From positions 1 to 16,192 of the forward strand of contig JAZUFG010000075.1 in NCBI GenBank assembly GCA_045640565.1: a DNA stretch of 16,192 nucleotides. The letters run 5' to 3'. The stretch comes from RGIG3159 sp045640565. Its GTDB lineage: Bacteria; Bacillota; Clostridia; Oscillospirales; Oscillospiraceae. Positions 6,182 through 13,254 of this stretch are shown here, in pieces. The notes below the pieces were generated by a model. That model made no database searches. It saw only the letters and a program-made list of their open reading frames with translations, and was not told the DNA's origin. Both the position numbers and the translations under genes were made by a program. The stretch's first letter is position 1; the number at the start of each line of letters is the position of its first letter.

Positions 6182-7016
6182 GAAGAAATTACTGGAATAT
6201 AAACGGAGAGGCTATCTGACCCCCGAAGATTTTGAGGGGTCGGACCGGGAAAAGCTACAGGCTGCGCTTTCTTTGGCTGCCAAGGAGGACATAGGCAAGG
6301 TCCTGATAGGCGGAGAATTAAATCTGGACGGAACAGTGGCAATTCCCGCAGGCATGGAGCTCAAGCTCCTGGCAGGAGCCAGGGTCCGGGGCTCTGCGGA
6401 TCCCCTGTTTGTAAACGGGGTGTCCCTGGAGCCGGAAAAGGCCAGCTGGTCCTTTGAGGATAAATGGATTTATCTTCTGGGAGAGAGGGATTCCGAGATT
6501 CAGGGAAATCTTGCCTTCTTCCACGCGGGGAATCTGGTCTTTGAGGACCTGAAGATCAAAGGTTCCGTGACCTTTGAATTCTGTCGGGAGGTTCGGATGG
6601 AACGCTGTGAGATCGCCTCCGGACAGGACAGCGCAGTCACCCTTCTCCGGGGCTGCAACAACTACATTATGCAGTATAACCGCATCTCTGCCAAAAGGTC
6701 GGCTGTTCTTGCGGATGCATCCCTGGAGAAAGGACCCTATGTAATGGGAAAGGATGCAGAGATCCACGAGCTGATCATCCGGGAAAACACGCTGGAAGGG
6801 GAAGCAGCTCTCTTTATCGGCGCCAGCGAGGAGAGCGGAGTCTTCAATGTGCAGTATGACCACACCAAAAGCTCAGGGATCGGCGTTGTGATCGGGCACG
6901 AAGGAGAAAGTCTGGATAAAAAGCGCTACTTCAACCTGACGGCCACGGATTTTGAGGGCACAAGGGAAGAAAAGCTCCTCCGCAACGAAGTAAAGCACTG
7001 CTTCTTCGGGGAATGA
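6174..7016 (+). CDS. Short beta-helix protein of unknown function
   Basis: This 280-residue soluble protein has no signal peptide. After a short N-terminal part (LTPEDFEGSDREKLQAALSL, similar in style to the start of other beta-helix glycan enzymes) come repeating short hydrophobic strands (LELKL-like, GNLVFEDLKIKG, VRMERCEIASG, IHELIIRENTLEG) that fit a right-handed beta-helix. No NTDG, GDD or other glycoside-hydrolase motif is visible, so it may be a non-catalytic partner, or an enzyme using other residues. The ATG overlaps the stop of the preceding gene by 8 nt (ATGGATGA) and is preceded by GGAGGAAGAGG, so the genes are coupled. The phrase DFEG plus a charged run occurs near both ends (DFEGSDREKL and DFEGTREEKL), perhaps reflecting an internal repeat. 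Confidence 0.72.
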   Translation: MDEKKLLEYKRRGYLTPEDFEGSDREKLQAALSLAAKEDIGKVLIGGELNLDGTVAIPAGMELKLLAGARVRGSADPLFVNGVSLEPEKASWSFEDKWIYLLGERDSEIQGNLAFFHAGNLVFEDLKIKGSVTFEFCREVRMERCEIASGQDSAVTLLRGCNNYIMQYNRISAKRSAVLADASLEKGPYVMGKDAEIHELIIRENTLEGEAALFIGASEESGVFNVQYDHTKSSGIGVVIGHEGESLDKKRYFNLTATDFEGTREEKLLRNEVKHCFFGE

Positions 7017-7024
7017 GGCAGCCC

Positions 7025-8344
7025 ATGGAACGCTATATTAATGTAAACGATACCCTTCGGGAAGGGGATTGGGAGAGCGTCATGGCGGCAATTGACCTGG
7101 CTTGCCGGGATGGCTGCCGCCGGGTGAAGATTCCCCGCTATAACGGAAGGACAGGGGGGACAGTCTGGTCTTTGACGCATGCCATCACCCTGCCCCACGA
7201 TTTTACCCTTCTTCTGGATAACTGTTATCTGGAGCAGGCGCTGGGTTCCTATGAAAACCTGATCGCCAACGAGCATATCTATGACGGGGATTACCTCATG
7301 GACCCGGATCACAGGGTCAGAAATATCAAAATCATCGGGGAAGGCCATGCAGTGCTCTGCGGCGGTGTCCACAACCACCTTCTGGAGAAAACGGTGAAGC
7401 ACTACGGCCTGCCTTCCACTATGCAGCTCAACTGCCTCCTGAGATTCTGGAATGTGGAGGGGCTGGAGGTCCGGAATCTCCATCTCAAGGATCAGCGCTA
7501 CTGGGCCGTGGTACATCTTGCGGTATCCCATGCGGTCTATAAAAACATCCATCTGGAGGCGATCCCCCATGTGCCCAACATGGACGGCATTGATCTGCGG
7601 ACAGGCTGCCACGATTTCTCCTTTGAGAATATTACGGGCAAAACCGGGGATGATGTCATAGCCTTTACAGCCCTTTCGGGGGATGGCAGGAAGGTCCCTG
7701 CCGGCATGGATGGGGATATCCACCATGTAAAGATCCGCAATCTCAAGGCTGCCTCCCATCGGAATGACCTGGTCCGTTTCCTGAATCATGACGGCCATAA
7801 GGAGTATGCCTTTGAGCTGGACACCCTTATGGATTCTTCGGACAGGAATTCCTATCAGCCGGGGATCGGGGTCAATGTGGGGTCTCCCTTCTATTACAAG
7901 GAATTCCCCGCAGAACCCGGAGACAGCCGGGATATCCTTGTCCGGAACCTCTACACCCGTGCCTATGCCTGCATGCGGATCTGCAGAGTCTGCGATGATA
8001 CCCTCTTCTATAATATCCATGCCTTTGATTCCTGCCGCTATCTCATTGACGCGGAAACTGACGGCCTGCGGGTAAAGAATCTCCGCTTTGCCCACCTTTA
8101 CTATTCCTTTAACCAGCCAACCTATCCCAACGGGGAGACGGTAGAGCGGGAAAAGTTCGGAGGCTGCCTGCTGGATCTGCAGAATACATCCGGAGACATC
8201 CGGATTGCCGGCTTGGAAGCAGGCCCGGTAGGGACAGGCTTCCGGGTCTCCGGCGGCCTCAGATTGGATATTTCCGGTCTGCAGGAGGAAGATACCGTCC
8301 GGCCTTTGGAAAAGGACGATCTTTCGCAGGTAAATTTTGTATAA
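7025..8344 (+). CDS. GH28-like cytoplasmic beta-helix protein
   Basis: This 439-residue paralogue of the protein at 5021 keeps more of the GH28 signature: NMDGIDLRTG (185-194) matches NTDG with the Asp intact, followed by ENITGKTGDD (201-210). NHDGHKE (254-260) lies where a GHG-like motif could be. The two paralogues align along the N-terminal half (KIPRYNGRTGG against RIPRFNGNRGK, TLLLDN in both, IPHVPNMDG against IPHVQELYG). No signal peptide is present. The most likely role is an intracellular exo- or oligo-galacturonan-type hydrolase or related pectin-oligomer enzyme; the exact bond cannot be read from the sequence. An in-frame ATG at 7013 overlaps the previous stop (ATGA), but the ATG at 7025 has GAGG at a good distance and begins at the same place as its paralogue, so it is preferred. 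It is the last gene of the beta-helix operon. Confidence 0.85.
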   Translation: MERYINVNDTLREGDWESVMAAIDLACRDGCRRVKIPRYNGRTGGTVWSLTHAITLPHDFTLLLDNCYLEQALGSYENLIANEHIYDGDYLMDPDHRVRNIKIIGEGHAVLCGGVHNHLLEKTVKHYGLPSTMQLNCLLRFWNVEGLEVRNLHLKDQRYWAVVHLAVSHAVYKNIHLEAIPHVPNMDGIDLRTGCHDFSFENITGKTGDDVIAFTALSGDGRKVPAGMDGDIHHVKIRNLKAASHRNDLVRFLNHDGHKEYAFELDTLMDSSDRNSYQPGIGVNVGSPFYYKEFPAEPGDSRDILVRNLYTRAYACMRICRVCDDTLFYNIHAFDSCRYLIDAETDGLRVKNLRFAHLYYSFNQPTYPNGETVEREKFGGCLLDLQNTSGDIRIAGLEAGPVGTGFRVSGGLRLDISGLQEEDTVRPLEKDDLSQVNFV

Positions 8345-8363
8345 AAGAATGGGTCTGCGGAGG

Positions 8364-8395
8364 GATTTTTCTCCGGTAATTTCGGAGAAATCTAC
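8364..8395. other. Imperfect hairpin after the beta-helix operon
   Basis: GATTTTTCTCCG and CGGAGAAATC pair with a two-base bulge around GTAATT. No T run follows, so it is at best a weak or Rho-assisted end, and readthrough into the lipoprotein gene remains possible. Coordinates are approximate. Confidence 0.35.
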
Positions 8396-8420
8396 AAAAA
8401 GCTGCTGAAAAAGTGAAAAA

Positions 8421-8448
8421 CAGGCAAGATAAAAAAATAACAGGCAAC
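8421..8448 (+). promoter_or_regulatory. Direct-repeat operator, binding-protein promoter
   Basis: CAGGCAAG (8421-8428) and CAGGCAAC (8441-8448) start exactly 20 bp apart, each preceded by an A-rich tract. The inner copy ends 19 bp before the -10 box TATACT, the same distance as in the divergent region at 4939-4971. The match in sequence, phase and position at two promoters of one transport system marks this as a binding site for a shared activator. Confidence 0.72.
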
Positions 8449-8473
8449 TTTCTTGCGCAGAATGCGCTATACT
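8445..8473 (+). promoter_or_regulatory. Promoter of the sugar-binding lipoprotein gene
   Basis: TATACT (8468-8473) is a good -10 box. The -35 position (8445-8450, CAACTT) is poor and lies under the CAGGCAAC repeat, as at the beta-helix promoter. Transcription would start near 8480 and leave a leader of about 148 nt. Confidence 0.65.
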
Positions 8474-8479
8474 TATCGG

Positions 8480-8627
8480 GACTGGATGCGTAGTGGATAT
8501 GCGTTTGGTCAATTTGAAGATGTGAAATTGTCTCGTAGGCCCGCAGGCAGAAAGCGGTGCCTCAGGAGGCTTTTCGCAATTTGGGGTCCAATGCCCCGGT
8601 TCCAAAATAATAATGGAGGAAAAACTA
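8480..8627 (+). other. Long 5' leader of the binding-protein mRNA
   Basis: The predicted leader has several short stems: CAATTT with AAATTG (8510-8530), AGGCA with TGCCT (8545-8562), and GGGG with CCCC (8583-8597). No known riboswitch class is recognised, and no terminator with a T run is present. It may stabilise the mRNA or hold a small regulatory structure. No small gene with a good ribosome site is seen here. Confidence 0.35.
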
Positions 8628-9998
8628 ATGAAGAAACTGATTGCCCTTCTCCTGGTCCTCGTTATGGTAATCGGCCTCGTCGCCTGCGGTGCAGAAAAAG
8701 CTGCTCCTAAGGACGAAGAAAAGAAGGAAGAGGCTGCTCCCGCTGAGGAAAAGAAGGAAGAAAAGAAAGAAGAGCCCAAGGAAGAAGCTAAGAAAGAGGA
8801 GCACGCTCCTGTAACCCTGCAGGTTTCTATCGTTGAGACTGACTTCCTGGATATGTGGGAAGACACCATCAAGCCCAAGTTCGAGGAAGAGTATCCTTGG
8901 ATCACCCTGGAAGCTGTTGGTATGGATACCAACAAGGCTGATTACCATCAGCAGCATGCTGCTTCTAATGACCTGCCCCCTGTCATGCAGACCGATGCCA
9001 ACGCCACTTACATGGCAATGGTTGACGAAGGCCTGGTTCTTGACCTGAGCGACACCGAAGTTGCAAAGCATGTTCCCGCTTCCTACAAGTCCTCTTACAC
9101 CACTCCCGACGGCAAGCTCTTCGGTATCACCCAGGGCGCTGCTTACGGCTGTGCATTCTACAACATGGCTATCCTGAAGGAAGCCGGTTGGGACGCTGTT
9201 CCTACTTGCTGGGATGAGTTCATTCAGATGTGCGAAGATGTCAAGGCTGCCGGTTACGACGTCCTGACCTTTGCCGGTGACAAGAACACCTGCAACTGGA
9301 TGCCCTTCGAAGCTATCATCGTTAACGCCATCGGCGAAGAGCTGGGCGAAGGCGGCTACGAAGACGCTGTCCGTCATGGCACTCTCGTTCTGAACGACTA
9401 CCCCGTTATCGCTGAGCGTATGGCTGCTCTGGTTCCTTATGTCCTGGCCGGTACCGCTTCCTCCACCGAGGATGACGTCACTGCTACCATGGGCGAAGGC
9501 AACTGCGCTGTTGCTATTGCCGGTAACTGGACTTCCAATAACATCATCAACGCCATCAAGGATTCCGGCGCTGAGGCTGTTATGGATCTGATCCGCTTCA
9601 ATGAGAGCGGCAAGCCCACCTGGGTCTCTGCTACCCCCGAATCTTCCTTCGGTAAGGCAGCTGTTGAAGACGCAGCTATCGCTGAAGCTCGCGACATCTT
9701 CTTCGACTGGATCTTCACTCCCGAAAACTTCCAGTACATCCAGCATGCTCGCGGCACTCTGCCTGTCTTTGATAACTTCCCCTCTGAGTATGTTGAGCTG
9801 GGCGAAGAGCAGAAGGCTTTCGTTGCTGCTACCGGCAGCGCAATCCCCTTCTCCATGAACTTCAACAATGTTATCACCGAAGCTAACACCGACATCCACG
9901 CTGACCTCAAGACCCTCTGGTCCGGCAACCTGGACGCCAAGACCGCTTGCGATAACATCTCCGGCTACTGGGCTAAGTTCCCCAAGATCGCTGACTAA
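8628..9998 (+). CDS. Sugar-binding lipoprotein of a CUT1 ABC transporter
   Basis: This 456-residue protein is an extracellular solute-binding protein of family 1. The N-terminus is a lipoprotein signal (MKKL, then a hydrophobic run) with lipobox LVAC and lipidation at Cys20. A spacer of about 38 residues rich in Lys, Glu, Ala and Pro (22-61) tethers the domain to the membrane. The domain begins near VTLQVSIVETDF and holds family patterns such as DGKLFGITQGAAYGCAFYN, MGEGNCAVAIAGNW and the C-terminal FFDWIFTPENFQ. The start has GGAGG 9 nt upstream; the in-frame ATG at 8613 precedes it and would disturb the signal peptide. It probably feeds the permeases at 3066-4797, with which it shares an operator motif. 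Codon choice is markedly biased (GCT, GTT, AAC, GAC and ACC favoured) compared with the beta-helix genes, as expected for a very abundant protein. Two terminators follow. Confidence 0.94.
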   Translation: MKKLIALLLVLVMVIGLVACGAEKAAPKDEEKKEEAAPAEEKKEEKKEEPKEEAKKEEHAPVTLQVSIVETDFLDMWEDTIKPKFEEEYPWITLEAVGMDTNKADYHQQHAASNDLPPVMQTDANATYMAMVDEGLVLDLSDTEVAKHVPASYKSSYTTPDGKLFGITQGAAYGCAFYNMAILKEAGWDAVPTCWDEFIQMCEDVKAAGYDVLTFAGDKNTCNWMPFEAIIVNAIGEELGEGGYEDAVRHGTLVLNDYPVIAERMAALVPYVLAGTASSTEDDVTATMGEGNCAVAIAGNWTSNNIINAIKDSGAEAVMDLIRFNESGKPTWVSATPESSFGKAAVEDAAIAEARDIFFDWIFTPENFQYIQHARGTLPVFDNFPSEYVELGEEQKAFVAATGSAIPFSMNFNNVITEANTDIHADLKTLWSGNLDAKTACDNISGYWAKFPKIAD

Positions 9999-10045
9999 TT
10001 TATAGCTTCTGCGATTTTTCGGAAGAAAGTTCTAAGTAAATAACG

Positions 10046-10080
10046 AGAGTGGGGCGGTCTGCCACGCCCCACTCTTTTTC
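10046..10080 (+). terminator. Rho-independent terminator after the lipoprotein gene
   Basis: An 11-bp perfect GC-rich stem (AGAGTGGGGCG at 10046-10056 with 10065-10075) is followed by TTTTT. It lies 47 nt after the stop codon. Confidence 0.92.
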
Positions 10081-10089
10081 TGCCCTTCT

Positions 10090-10127
10090 GCAGCCTGCTT
10101 CCGTGGGCTGCATTTTCTTTTTTTCTT
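10090..10127 (+). terminator. Second, tandem terminator
   Basis: GCAGCC (10090-10095) pairs with GGCTGC (10106-10111), followed by a long T-rich tract (10112-10127). Together with the first terminator it separates the lipoprotein gene from the sugar-enzyme operon. Confidence 0.75.
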
Positions 10128-10183
10128 TCGGATTTTGCCTCTTTTTCCTTCCCGGAAATGCACAGGGGAGGGGCAGGAAAGCA

Positions 10184-10212
10184 TTGACTTTTTTGGCCTT
10201 CTGGTGTATCCT
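10184..10212 (+). promoter_or_regulatory. Promoter of the sugar-enzyme operon
   Basis: TTGACT (10184-10189) and TATCCT (10207-10212) are 17 bp apart, giving a start near 10219 and a leader of about 54 nt before the kinase ATG. Unlike the two promoters for uptake and beta-helix genes, it has a good -35 box and no CAGGCA repeat pair, so it may be regulated differently. Confidence 0.65.
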
Positions 10213-10272
10213 TATATGCTAGAAAATACTGTGGAAGGCTGTGCGCATTTTGCGTATAGAAGGGTTGCTTTC

Positions 10273-11733
10273 ATGAAATATTTGCTTGGTATCGATGTCG
10301 GGACGACCGGCACAAAGACCCTCCTTTTCAATGAGAAGGGAGAATTCTTGGGTCGGGCCTATCAGGGCTATGAGACCGCAACGCCCCATAACGGCTGGAA
10401 TGAACAGAATGGGGAGGATTGGTGGAATGCCATCTGTGTTACCATTCGTGAGGTCTGCAATACGGAGGAGATCCGCAAAAATACCGTGGCAATCTCCCTC
10501 TCCCTTCAGGGCGGCACCATGATTCCCGTGGATAAAGATTTCAAGCAGGTCCGTCCTGCCATCGTCTGGAATGACAGCCGCTGCACGGAAGAGCATAAGC
10601 AGTTCGTGGAAGAAGTTGGCAATCCCAGTTATATGTATGAGAAGACCGGCTGGAAGCTGGGCAAGTGCCTGCTGCCTCTGGATATTCGCTGGATGAAAAA
10701 CAACGAGCCCGAGAACTTTGCAAGGACTGCCATGTTCCTTTCTGTTCCGGATTATGTTGCCGTGAAGATGACGGGCATTCCTGCCATTGATATGTCGGAT
10801 GCCGGCATTAACGAGACGGCTGATATTCGGGCTGAAAAGTATGATGAGAAGCTTCTTGCCTTTGCCGGTATCACGGAAAAGCAGCTTCCCAAGCTGATGC
10901 GCTCCGGAGAGGTCATCGGCCATCTGACGGAGAAAGCCGCAGAGGAGCTGGGGCTGACTACGGATTGTGTCCTTGTGGCCGGCGCACATGACCAGTATGC
11001 TGTGGCTCTGGGAGCCGGTGCAAACCAGGCCGGTGATATCCTCATCGGTTCCGGCACCTGCTGGGTCGTCACTGCCATTGGAGATGAGCCGGATTTCAGC
11101 CGCGGTCTCAGCCAGTCTGTAGCTGCTGTTCCCGGGAAATGGGGCTCCCTCCTCTCTCTCAGCTCCGGCGGCGTGTGCCTGGACTGGATGCGCAAGCGTG
11201 TCTGCCCCTATGATGACGGCACGAGAATTGATTATGACACCATCAATGCGGAGGTCGCCAAGCGGAAGGCAGCCGAAGAAGGGCTCTTCTTTGTTCCCTT
11301 CTCTAAGCTGGGCAAGGCAAGCTTCCTGGGTCTGGACCTGAGCCATGACCGTTTCCACATGATGCGGGCTGCCATGGAGGGAATTGCCTTCCAGGTGATC
11401 TGGATGATGGAAGGCTTCAAGACAAAGCCCGGCAAGGATGGCCTGAAGCTTACCGGCGGCGCCTCCAAGTCCGCCTTCTGGGCACAGCTGGTTGCCAATA
11501 TTGCCAATCTTCCCGTTCGAATCCCCGCTGTGGCAGATATGGCCTGCGTGGGCGCAGCGATTCTGGCCGGTGTAGGTGCCGGGATCTTCAAGGATGCGAA
11601 AGAGGGCTATGCCCGCATGGCCATTGAGGAGACCCTGGTGCAGCCCCAGAGCGAGGAAGCGGCAAAGTTTGCGAAGCTCTATCAGGAATATAAGGACAAG
11701 GTCAATGCCTTGGCCCCTCTCTATCAGGATTAA
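10273..11733 (+). CDS. FGGY-family sugar kinase (xylulokinase-like)
   Basis: This 486-residue protein would phosphorylate a ketose or polyol with ATP in the cytoplasm. The N-terminal actin-fold motif GIDVGTTGTKT (6-16) binds phosphate, SLQGGTMIPVD (77-87) lies in the sugar-binding region, and GAHDQYAVALGAG (237-249) carries the likely catalytic base Asp240. GSGTCWV (259-265) and TGGASKSAFWAQL (394-406) are the ATP-site segments. The length is usual for the family. The pattern is closer to xylulokinase-type than to ribulokinase (AraB) or glycerol kinase, but FGGY substrates cannot be told from motifs. The ATG at 10273 has AGAAGGG 8 nt upstream; the frame is open back to 10135, but that extension crosses the promoter. 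It leads a co-directional operon with an isomerase, an epimerase and others, so its substrate is presumably the ketose made by the next gene product. Confidence 0.9.
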   Translation: MKYLLGIDVGTTGTKTLLFNEKGEFLGRAYQGYETATPHNGWNEQNGEDWWNAICVTIREVCNTEEIRKNTVAISLSLQGGTMIPVDKDFKQVRPAIVWNDSRCTEEHKQFVEEVGNPSYMYEKTGWKLGKCLLPLDIRWMKNNEPENFARTAMFLSVPDYVAVKMTGIPAIDMSDAGINETADIRAEKYDEKLLAFAGITEKQLPKLMRSGEVIGHLTEKAAEELGLTTDCVLVAGAHDQYAVALGAGANQAGDILIGSGTCWVVTAIGDEPDFSRGLSQSVAAVPGKWGSLLSLSSGGVCLDWMRKRVCPYDDGTRIDYDTINAEVAKRKAAEEGLFFVPFSKLGKASFLGLDLSHDRFHMMRAAMEGIAFQVIWMMEGFKTKPGKDGLKLTGGASKSAFWAQLVANIANLPVRIPAVADMACVGAAILAGVGAGIFKDAKEGYARMAIEETLVQPQSEEAAKFAKLYQEYKDKVNALAPLYQD

Positions 11734-11784
11734 GCAGTAATTTATGCCCGGCTTTTGTCCGGCATTATAATAAGGAGAAATATC

Positions 11785-13188
11785 ATGGAAAAGAAAAAGA
11801 TTAAAGTCGGTTTCCTTCCCCTCTACATCAAGCTTTATGACGATGCCAACGGTCCCGGCTACCGCGCTCCTATGGAAAAATACATGGCTACCTGCATCAA
11901 GATGCTGGAAAGCCAGGGTATTGAAGTCGTTGAGGCAGACCAGGTTTGCCGGATCAAGCCCGAATTTGAGGCTGCTGCCAAGAAGTTCAACGATGCGAAT
12001 GTGGAAGCTGTCATCACCCTGCATCTGGCATATTCTCCCTCCCTGGAATCCATTGATGCTCTGCTGAGCCTGAAGGCTCCCATCATTGTTCTGGACTCCA
12101 CCCCCAACTATGAGCTCATCAAGGTTGCCGGTTATGAAGGCCGCATCGGCCCCAACCATGGCATCCATGGCGTTCAGGATATGTGCAACCTCCTGAAGCG
12201 CAACAATAAGCCCTATTATCTCTGCGTCGGCCATGCTCTCCACAGCGAAGTCATCGCCGAAGTGGCCGGCATGTGCCGCGCCGCGGCAGCTGCCCGTTTC
12301 TATCAGACCGCAAAGATCGGTTCTGTGGGCGGCTCCTTCACCGGCATGGGCGACTTCCTGATTTCCGACGAGCGCTATAAGAAGGATATCGGCGCCGAGG
12401 TCAAGTATATGACCCCCGAAGTCACTGCCAAGTATGTTCCCATGGTCACCGAGGAAGAGATCGATGCGGAGATCGCTTTCGATAAGGCAAACTATAATAT
12501 CCGCGCCACTTGGGAAAAGGAATACCGGGAAGCGACCCGTTCCGGCCTGGCTGTCCGCAAGTGGATGCAGGAAGAGGGCCTGAACTGCGCAACCGTGAAC
12601 TTCCTCACCCTGGATATCTGCGGCCTGCCCAAGATGCCCTTCGTAGAGTGCTGCAAGATCCTGGGCAGAGGCCAGGGCTACGCCGGTGAAGGCGATGTCC
12701 TGACTGCCGGTCTGGTGGGCGCCCTCATGAGCGTTTACCCCAACACCACTTTCACCGAGATGTTCTGCCCCGACTGGGAAAGAGATATTCTCCTCCTCAG
12801 CCACATGGGTGAATCCAACCCCAACCTGGCTCAGTGGAAGCCCTGCATCGACAATAAGCCCTTCAGCTACAACTCCTGCGGCAATACCGTTGCCATGCAC
12901 AACTGCTACCGTCCCGGTAAGGCAGTCTATGTCAACCTGGCTCCCATGGCAGACCATTTCCACCTGATCGTCTCCGAAGTGGAGCTGGTGGACGAAGGCC
13001 TGGAGCGGGGTGCCTATGCCAAGGCTACCCAGGGCTGGATGAAGCCCTGCAAGCCCCTCCGTTCCTTCCTGAAGGAGTTCTCCATGGCCGGCGGCACCCA
13101 CCACAGCGCCATGGTCTATGACGGCAATATCGAAGAGATCAAGGCTTTCGGCGAAATGCTGGGCTTTGAGGTCATTGAAATCAAGTAA
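11785..13188 (+). CDS. L-arabinose/L-fucose isomerase-like protein
   Basis: This 467-residue protein has the fold and catalytic signature of the metal-dependent L-arabinose/L-fucose isomerases, which turn an aldose into its ketose. The four metal and acid-base residues can be placed: Glu302 in GEGDVLTAGL, Glu325 in TEMF, His340 in LLLSHMGE, and His439 (or 440) in the terminal AGGTHHSAM, which mirrors AGGTHH of AraA. The N-terminal half is diverged from true AraA, so the sugar is not settled; L-arabinose, L-fucose or a less common sugar are all possible. The ATG at 11785 has AAGGAG 7 nt upstream; an in-frame start at 11755 would sit in the intergenic gap. It lies 51 nt after the kinase, so the pair probably works as isomerase then kinase. 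Confidence 0.88.
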   Translation: MEKKKIKVGFLPLYIKLYDDANGPGYRAPMEKYMATCIKMLESQGIEVVEADQVCRIKPEFEAAAKKFNDANVEAVITLHLAYSPSLESIDALLSLKAPIIVLDSTPNYELIKVAGYEGRIGPNHGIHGVQDMCNLLKRNNKPYYLCVGHALHSEVIAEVAGMCRAAAAARFYQTAKIGSVGGSFTGMGDFLISDERYKKDIGAEVKYMTPEVTAKYVPMVTEEEIDAEIAFDKANYNIRATWEKEYREATRSGLAVRKWMQEEGLNCATVNFLTLDICGLPKMPFVECCKILGRGQGYAGEGDVLTAGLVGALMSVYPNTTFTEMFCPDWERDILLLSHMGESNPNLAQWKPCIDNKPFSYNSCGNTVAMHNCYRPGKAVYVNLAPMADHFHLIVSEVELVDEGLERGAYAKATQGWMKPCKPLRSFLKEFSMAGGTHHSAMVYDGNIEEIKAFGEMLGFEVIEIK

Positions 13189-13195
13189 AATACAG

Positions 13196-13242
13196 CGGGT
13201 CCGGGGCTGCCCTCGGACCCGACTTCTGCGGCATGGGCCGCA
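13196..13242 (+). other. Two intercistronic hairpins
   Basis: CGGGTCCG (13196-13203) pairs with 13214-13221, and TGCGGC (13227-13232) pairs with 13237-13242. Neither is followed by a T run, so they are not classical terminators. They sit between the isomerase stop and the epimerase ribosome site and may stabilise the upstream message or set the ratio of the two products. Confidence 0.55.
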
Positions 13243-13254
13243 TTCGGAGGAACT

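Noticed and set aside
8544..8550. A third CAGGCAG in the binding-protein leader
   Set aside because: It lies downstream of the transcription start, lacks a partner 20 bp away and is part of a stem, so it is probably chance.
6926..8935. Open minus-strand frame of 669 codons opposite the third beta-helix gene and the start of the lipoprotein gene
   Set aside because: It crosses a promoter and operator region, and its Ser/Phe-rich start is just the reverse of the Lys/Glu tether codons. No protein family is recognisable.
11734..11784. TATAAT-like box before the isomerase gene
   Set aside because: No -35 box lies at a proper distance and the gap is short; the gene is more simply read from the kinase promoter.
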